Source: JAKPAM01 sp047601745
GTDB taxonomy: Bacteria; Pseudomonadota; Gammaproteobacteria; Burkholderiales; Burkholderiaceae_E
Reading direction: 5' to 3'
Length of the DNA: 64,000 bases
Assembly: GCA_047601745.1 (NCBI GenBank)
Contig: JASGIS010000001.1
Coordinates: 372,001-436,000 of the forward strand
Every line of letters begins with the position of its first letter. Position 1 is the stretch's first letter. Under the pieces are notes generated by a model. That model worked only from the letters and a program-made list of their open reading frames with translations. It made no database searches and was not told the origin of the DNA. Shown one piece after another: positions 60,605 to 64,000 of this stretch. The position numbers and the translations under genes were made by a program.

Positions 60605-60648
60605 CTCATACTAGATGCTTCGGGGAAGCGCCTGTTGACTGCCGTCAA
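60605..60648 (-). promoter_or_regulatory. FNR-type box and -10 region of uspA
   Basis: TTGACTGCCGTCAA (60635-60648) is a perfect TTGAC-N4-GTCAA palindrome. On the minus strand -10-like hexamers TAGTAT and TATGAG lie 22-30 bp downstream of it, within two bases of the class II spacing. Confidence 0.6.
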
Positions 60649-60742
60649 CAGCGACGGGCCCGTCGTCTCGATCAGGCCCCCGGCCCGGCGGCTGCGCATG
60701 GCCGGCCTGCGCCGGCCGCACGCACCGATCGGGCCCGACCGC

Positions 60743-62290
60743 TCAGGAGCCGACGCGCTTGCAGGCCACGCCGAAGTCGGCCGTCGAGTAACGACGCGAC
60801 GAGTACAACGCGTGGTGGTTGTCCGGTCGCCGCGGCTTGAGCAGCAGCATCTCGGTCAATTGCTGCCGCAGCGTGTACGGCTGCAGCGGAATCTGCGCAT
60901 CGGAAGGGTTGCCGTCGATCGTCAGCGTCACGTTGCCGTCGTCCCGACGACCGCTGATCGTCCAGTTGGTCACCGGGTTGTGCAGCGAGAAATCGCCGTT
61001 CTCGACCGGCAGCGGCTGCCGCGGCGTCTCGAACACGCGCATCGACGGTTCGAGGAAGAACGCCACGACGAGCGCGCGCAAACCCATCTGGCAACTGCCT
61101 TGCCCCGAATAGATATCGATGACCGACAGATCGGGACCGCAGAACCCCTGCGTCACGGTCCCGCCCGCCACGCTGCCGTGCGTGACGAAGAAGCGCGTCG
61201 ACGTATCCAGCGCCCGCATCGCCTCGCCGGGCGCGACGGCATCGGGCGCCAGCGCCGACGCGGTCAGCAATCCGGCCGATGCCCCCATCCGGTAGCAGAC
61301 GCTGCGGCCGAACATCGGCACGCCGTGGGGACCGAAGAAATGCTTGAAGAACGTGGCGAACTCCGCCTGCGCATCGCGGATGAATCCCGTCTCGAATCCC
61401 GGATCCATCCGGCTGAGCCAGAACAGGTTGTAGTGGATCGCCCAGGAGTTGTAATAGTCGAAGCCGCTCGGCGGATCATCGAACCAGCCCGCTCCCTTGT
61501 ACGAGGTCTTGAAGCGCTCGAACATCGTCTTCGCGCGTTCGTCGTACCGGTGCACGTCCTGGCCCAGCGCGCGCAGGCTCGCGTATACGAGCAGCGGCGA
61601 CAGGCTCCAGTTGCCCGCGTAGACCTTGACGTCGAGCACCTGGCGCATCCATGCCGCCACCTGCTCGCGCTGCGCCGGCGTCAGGCGGCTCCACACCTGC
61701 CCGCGGCTGAGCCACAGCGCGGTGGCCAGGTCTCCGGCCTCGTAGGCGGCCTGGTCGTAGTCGCGCAGCGCCCCCCAGTACTCGGGGCTGTTCGGATCGG
61801 TCCCGGCAACGATACCGTCGATCAGCAACTGACTCACGTCGATCTGCCGGTTGCCGATGCCGACGCGCTCGTCGCGCCCCGAGCCCAGCCAGGCCGCTGC
61901 CAGCGGAATGAATCGCATGAAGCCTTCGAGGCCGTCCGCGTCCCGGCCATGTTCGCTGCCGGCGCCCGGCAGATAAGCGCGCGCGCCGATCGGTGAACGG
62001 TAATTGACGAAACCTTCGAGCAGATACTTGAACAGGTCCTCGTAGGCCTGGGCGGGCAAGGCCGCCCGATCACCGCCCTCCATCTGCGCCAGCAACTGGG
62101 CGCGCGTCACGCCGGTCGGTTCGACCGCCGACACCCGCTGCGACCAGCCCGGCACGCCGCGCATCTCGCGCAGAACGAACAATCCCGCCACTGCGAGCAC
62201 CGCCGCCACGGACAAGGCGGCAACGATACCCTTGCGCCACGGTCGAGGAGGATGGCTACGAGTCGGAGTGATTGGTAATGCTGCTGCCAA
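60743..62290 (-). CDS. membrane-anchored DUF2264 protein
   Basis: A 515-residue protein with a basic start and one N-terminal helix (about 21-41, GIVAALSVAAVLAVAGLF), then a large domain with DLFKYLLEGFVNYRSP, EHGRDADGLEGFMRFIPL, FDYYNSWAIHYNLFWLSRM and GAHGVPMFGRSVCYRMG-like segments. This is the DUF2264 pattern, an (alpha/alpha) barrel-type family related to glycoside hydrolases or lyases (a link to GH154 glucuronidases is recalled, not checked). It should act on a sugar polymer or glycoside outside the inner membrane. It stands alone; a repeat-rich gene diverges 755 bp away. Confidence 0.72.
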   Translation of the reverse strand: MAAALPITPTRSHPPRPWRKGIVAALSVAAVLAVAGLFVLREMRGVPGWSQRVSAVEPTGVTRAQLLAQMEGGDRAALPAQAYEDLFKYLLEGFVNYRSPIGARAYLPGAGSEHGRDADGLEGFMRFIPLAAAWLGSGRDERVGIGNRQIDVSQLLIDGIVAGTDPNSPEYWGALRDYDQAAYEAGDLATALWLSRGQVWSRLTPAQREQVAAWMRQVLDVKVYAGNWSLSPLLVYASLRALGQDVHRYDERAKTMFERFKTSYKGAGWFDDPPSGFDYYNSWAIHYNLFWLSRMDPGFETGFIRDAQAEFATFFKHFFGPHGVPMFGRSVCYRMGASAGLLTASALAPDAVAPGEAMRALDTSTRFFVTHGSVAGGTVTQGFCGPDLSVIDIYSGQGSCQMGLRALVVAFFLEPSMRVFETPRQPLPVENGDFSLHNPVTNWTISGRRDDGNVTLTIDGNPSDAQIPLQPYTLRQQLTEMLLLKPRRPDNHHALYSSRRYSTADFGVACKRVGS

Positions 62291-63045
62291 TTGAACCTCA
62301 ATCCATTAGATGCTCGCCGCCATCGTGACGGTCAGCGCCTCGCCTCTCTAAGATGACGAGTGCAAGCGTCGACTTGTTATCGACTCTGTTTCCGAACGGT
62401 TTCTGCACGAAAAAAACGTGGGAACGACCGTCGGCCGAACCGGCATTCGCGGTCTTGCACCGCAAGCAAGTCCCGGTCCGCTCCGGTGCGCAAGCCTTAC
62501 GGCGACACCTCCCGGCCGACTTGTCGCGGGGATCCATCGAGGGAATGATCGGTGTCCTGCGCTGACGAACGGGATGCTAGCAGAGCCCCCATACGAGGAG
62601 TTCAGCAGATCGACGAACCAACGTGAATCCGAACTTTAGCCTGCAATTTCCGCTTGGGCGAGGGTTTTTGGAAACGCGGCGGGAATTTTGTCGACACATT
62701 TCCGGCGATTCAATCACTAAACGTTCTAATCCCGGCGGGGCTAAGCTGATTCCGGCCCGGATGGGTAACCCCAATCGACCGTTCGTCGGCCCGAATCGAC
62801 CGTCGATCCCATCCAGCCAAGCCACCGCCGCTGAACGAAGGTCGTTGGCAGGCATCGGCTCCTTGCGTACCGACCGACGGCCGAAAACCGCCGATCTGTG
62901 CACTAAAGCCGACGAAATTGCATGGCGTAACCACCGTCTTTTCGAGCACCGATTGCTCGATCCTTCATCGAAAATCGGAAAACATGACACTTTGTTCCGG
63001 GCGGCCTTCGTGACGATCGCCGCCTTCGAACCAGGAGCGCCCTCG
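62291..63045. other. 755-bp intergenic region of lower GC
   Basis: No gene was recognised. GC content is visibly lower than around it and codon third positions are mixed. The forward frame of the next gene is open back to 62581, with a GTG at 62623 and an ATG at 62761, but neither has a ribosome site. It could hold a long leader and promoters for both divergent genes. Confidence 0.5.

Positions 63046-64000
<955 letters not shown>

Noticed and set aside
60635..61996. Forward 453-residue frame opposite the DUF2264 gene
   Set aside because: Arg/His/Gln-rich composition typical of an antisense shadow; no domain seen, while the minus strand has DUF2264 motifs.
19055..63006. 17-mer CTTTGTTCCGGGCGGCC present at 19055 and again at 62990
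   Set aside because: A single repeat of this length in 64 kb of GC-rich DNA can occur by chance; no shared context or longer match was seen.

Overview
The window reads as a chromosomal segment of a GC-rich betaproteobacterium (by eye about two thirds GC, with codon third positions almost all G or C), most likely Burkholderiales. The supports are two orphan Bug-type periplasmic binding proteins, a DUF4148 exported protein, many LysR regulators, and the block ispB / rplU-rpmA-obgE-proB with a tRNA-Pro behind ispB. The genus cannot be fixed from this sequence. No transposase, integrase, phage gene, rRNA or CRISPR array was seen.

Layout. 1-4.2 kb: end of a DUF937 gene, a GlsB-type membrane protein, an MsbA-like ABC exporter with an unusual linker, an exported hypothetical protein and a YjfB-type motility protein. 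4.2-14.3 kb: a leftward catabolic operon (GMC oxidoreductase, Bug protein, acyl-CoA ligase, periplasmic M20 amidohydrolase, MFS permease, thiolase-like protein without catalytic cysteines), with a LysR gene divergent from its first gene. 14.3-21 kb: DUF1269 and DUF4148 proteins, a deletion scar joining fragments of a LysR gene and a YeiH-type exporter gene, a second acyl-CoA ligase, an HSL-type esterase, a second Bug protein and an STM3941-like membrane protein. 21-30 kb: a VapBC-type toxin-antitoxin pair, LysR, methylmalonate-semialdehyde dehydrogenase, a YaiI protein, an AAHS-type MFS carrier, a copper pair (PCu(A)C and DUF2946), and a LysR/DHA2 efflux pair. 30-41.2 kb: a metal block made of a TonB receptor behind a NikR-like palindrome, czcCBA, and an overlapping sensor kinase / response regulator / putative exported protein operon on the opposite strand. 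41.4-53.4 kb: WrbA, pirin, LysR, an acyl-CoA dehydrogenase, a NitT/TauT-type ABC importer with two paralogous binding proteins and two IPNS-family Fe(II)/2-oxoglutarate oxygenases, RutE and LysR. 53.5-64 kb: a small protein, proB-obgE-rpmA-rplU, ispB, tRNA-Pro(CGG), a Crp/Fnr regulator and a universal stress protein sharing matching FNR-type boxes, a DUF2264 protein, and the start of a repeat-rich protein running off the right edge.

The most interesting points are: (1) the importer that appears built from two binding-protein/oxygenase pairs around one ABC core; (2) the GTATGA-N15-TCATAC palindrome in front of the TonB receptor next to czcCBA; (3) TTGAC-N4-GTCAA boxes at class II distance from promoter-like hexamers in front of both the Crp/Fnr gene and uspA; (4) the LysR/yeiH deletion scar; (5) an intrinsic terminator whose T-run ends one base before the obgE start codon; and (6) a recurrent habit of short tandem repeats, either as 8-16 bp arrays at or just behind gene ends or as in-frame low-complexity inserts in linkers.

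All calls come from reading the sequence and remembered family motifs. No database search was run.
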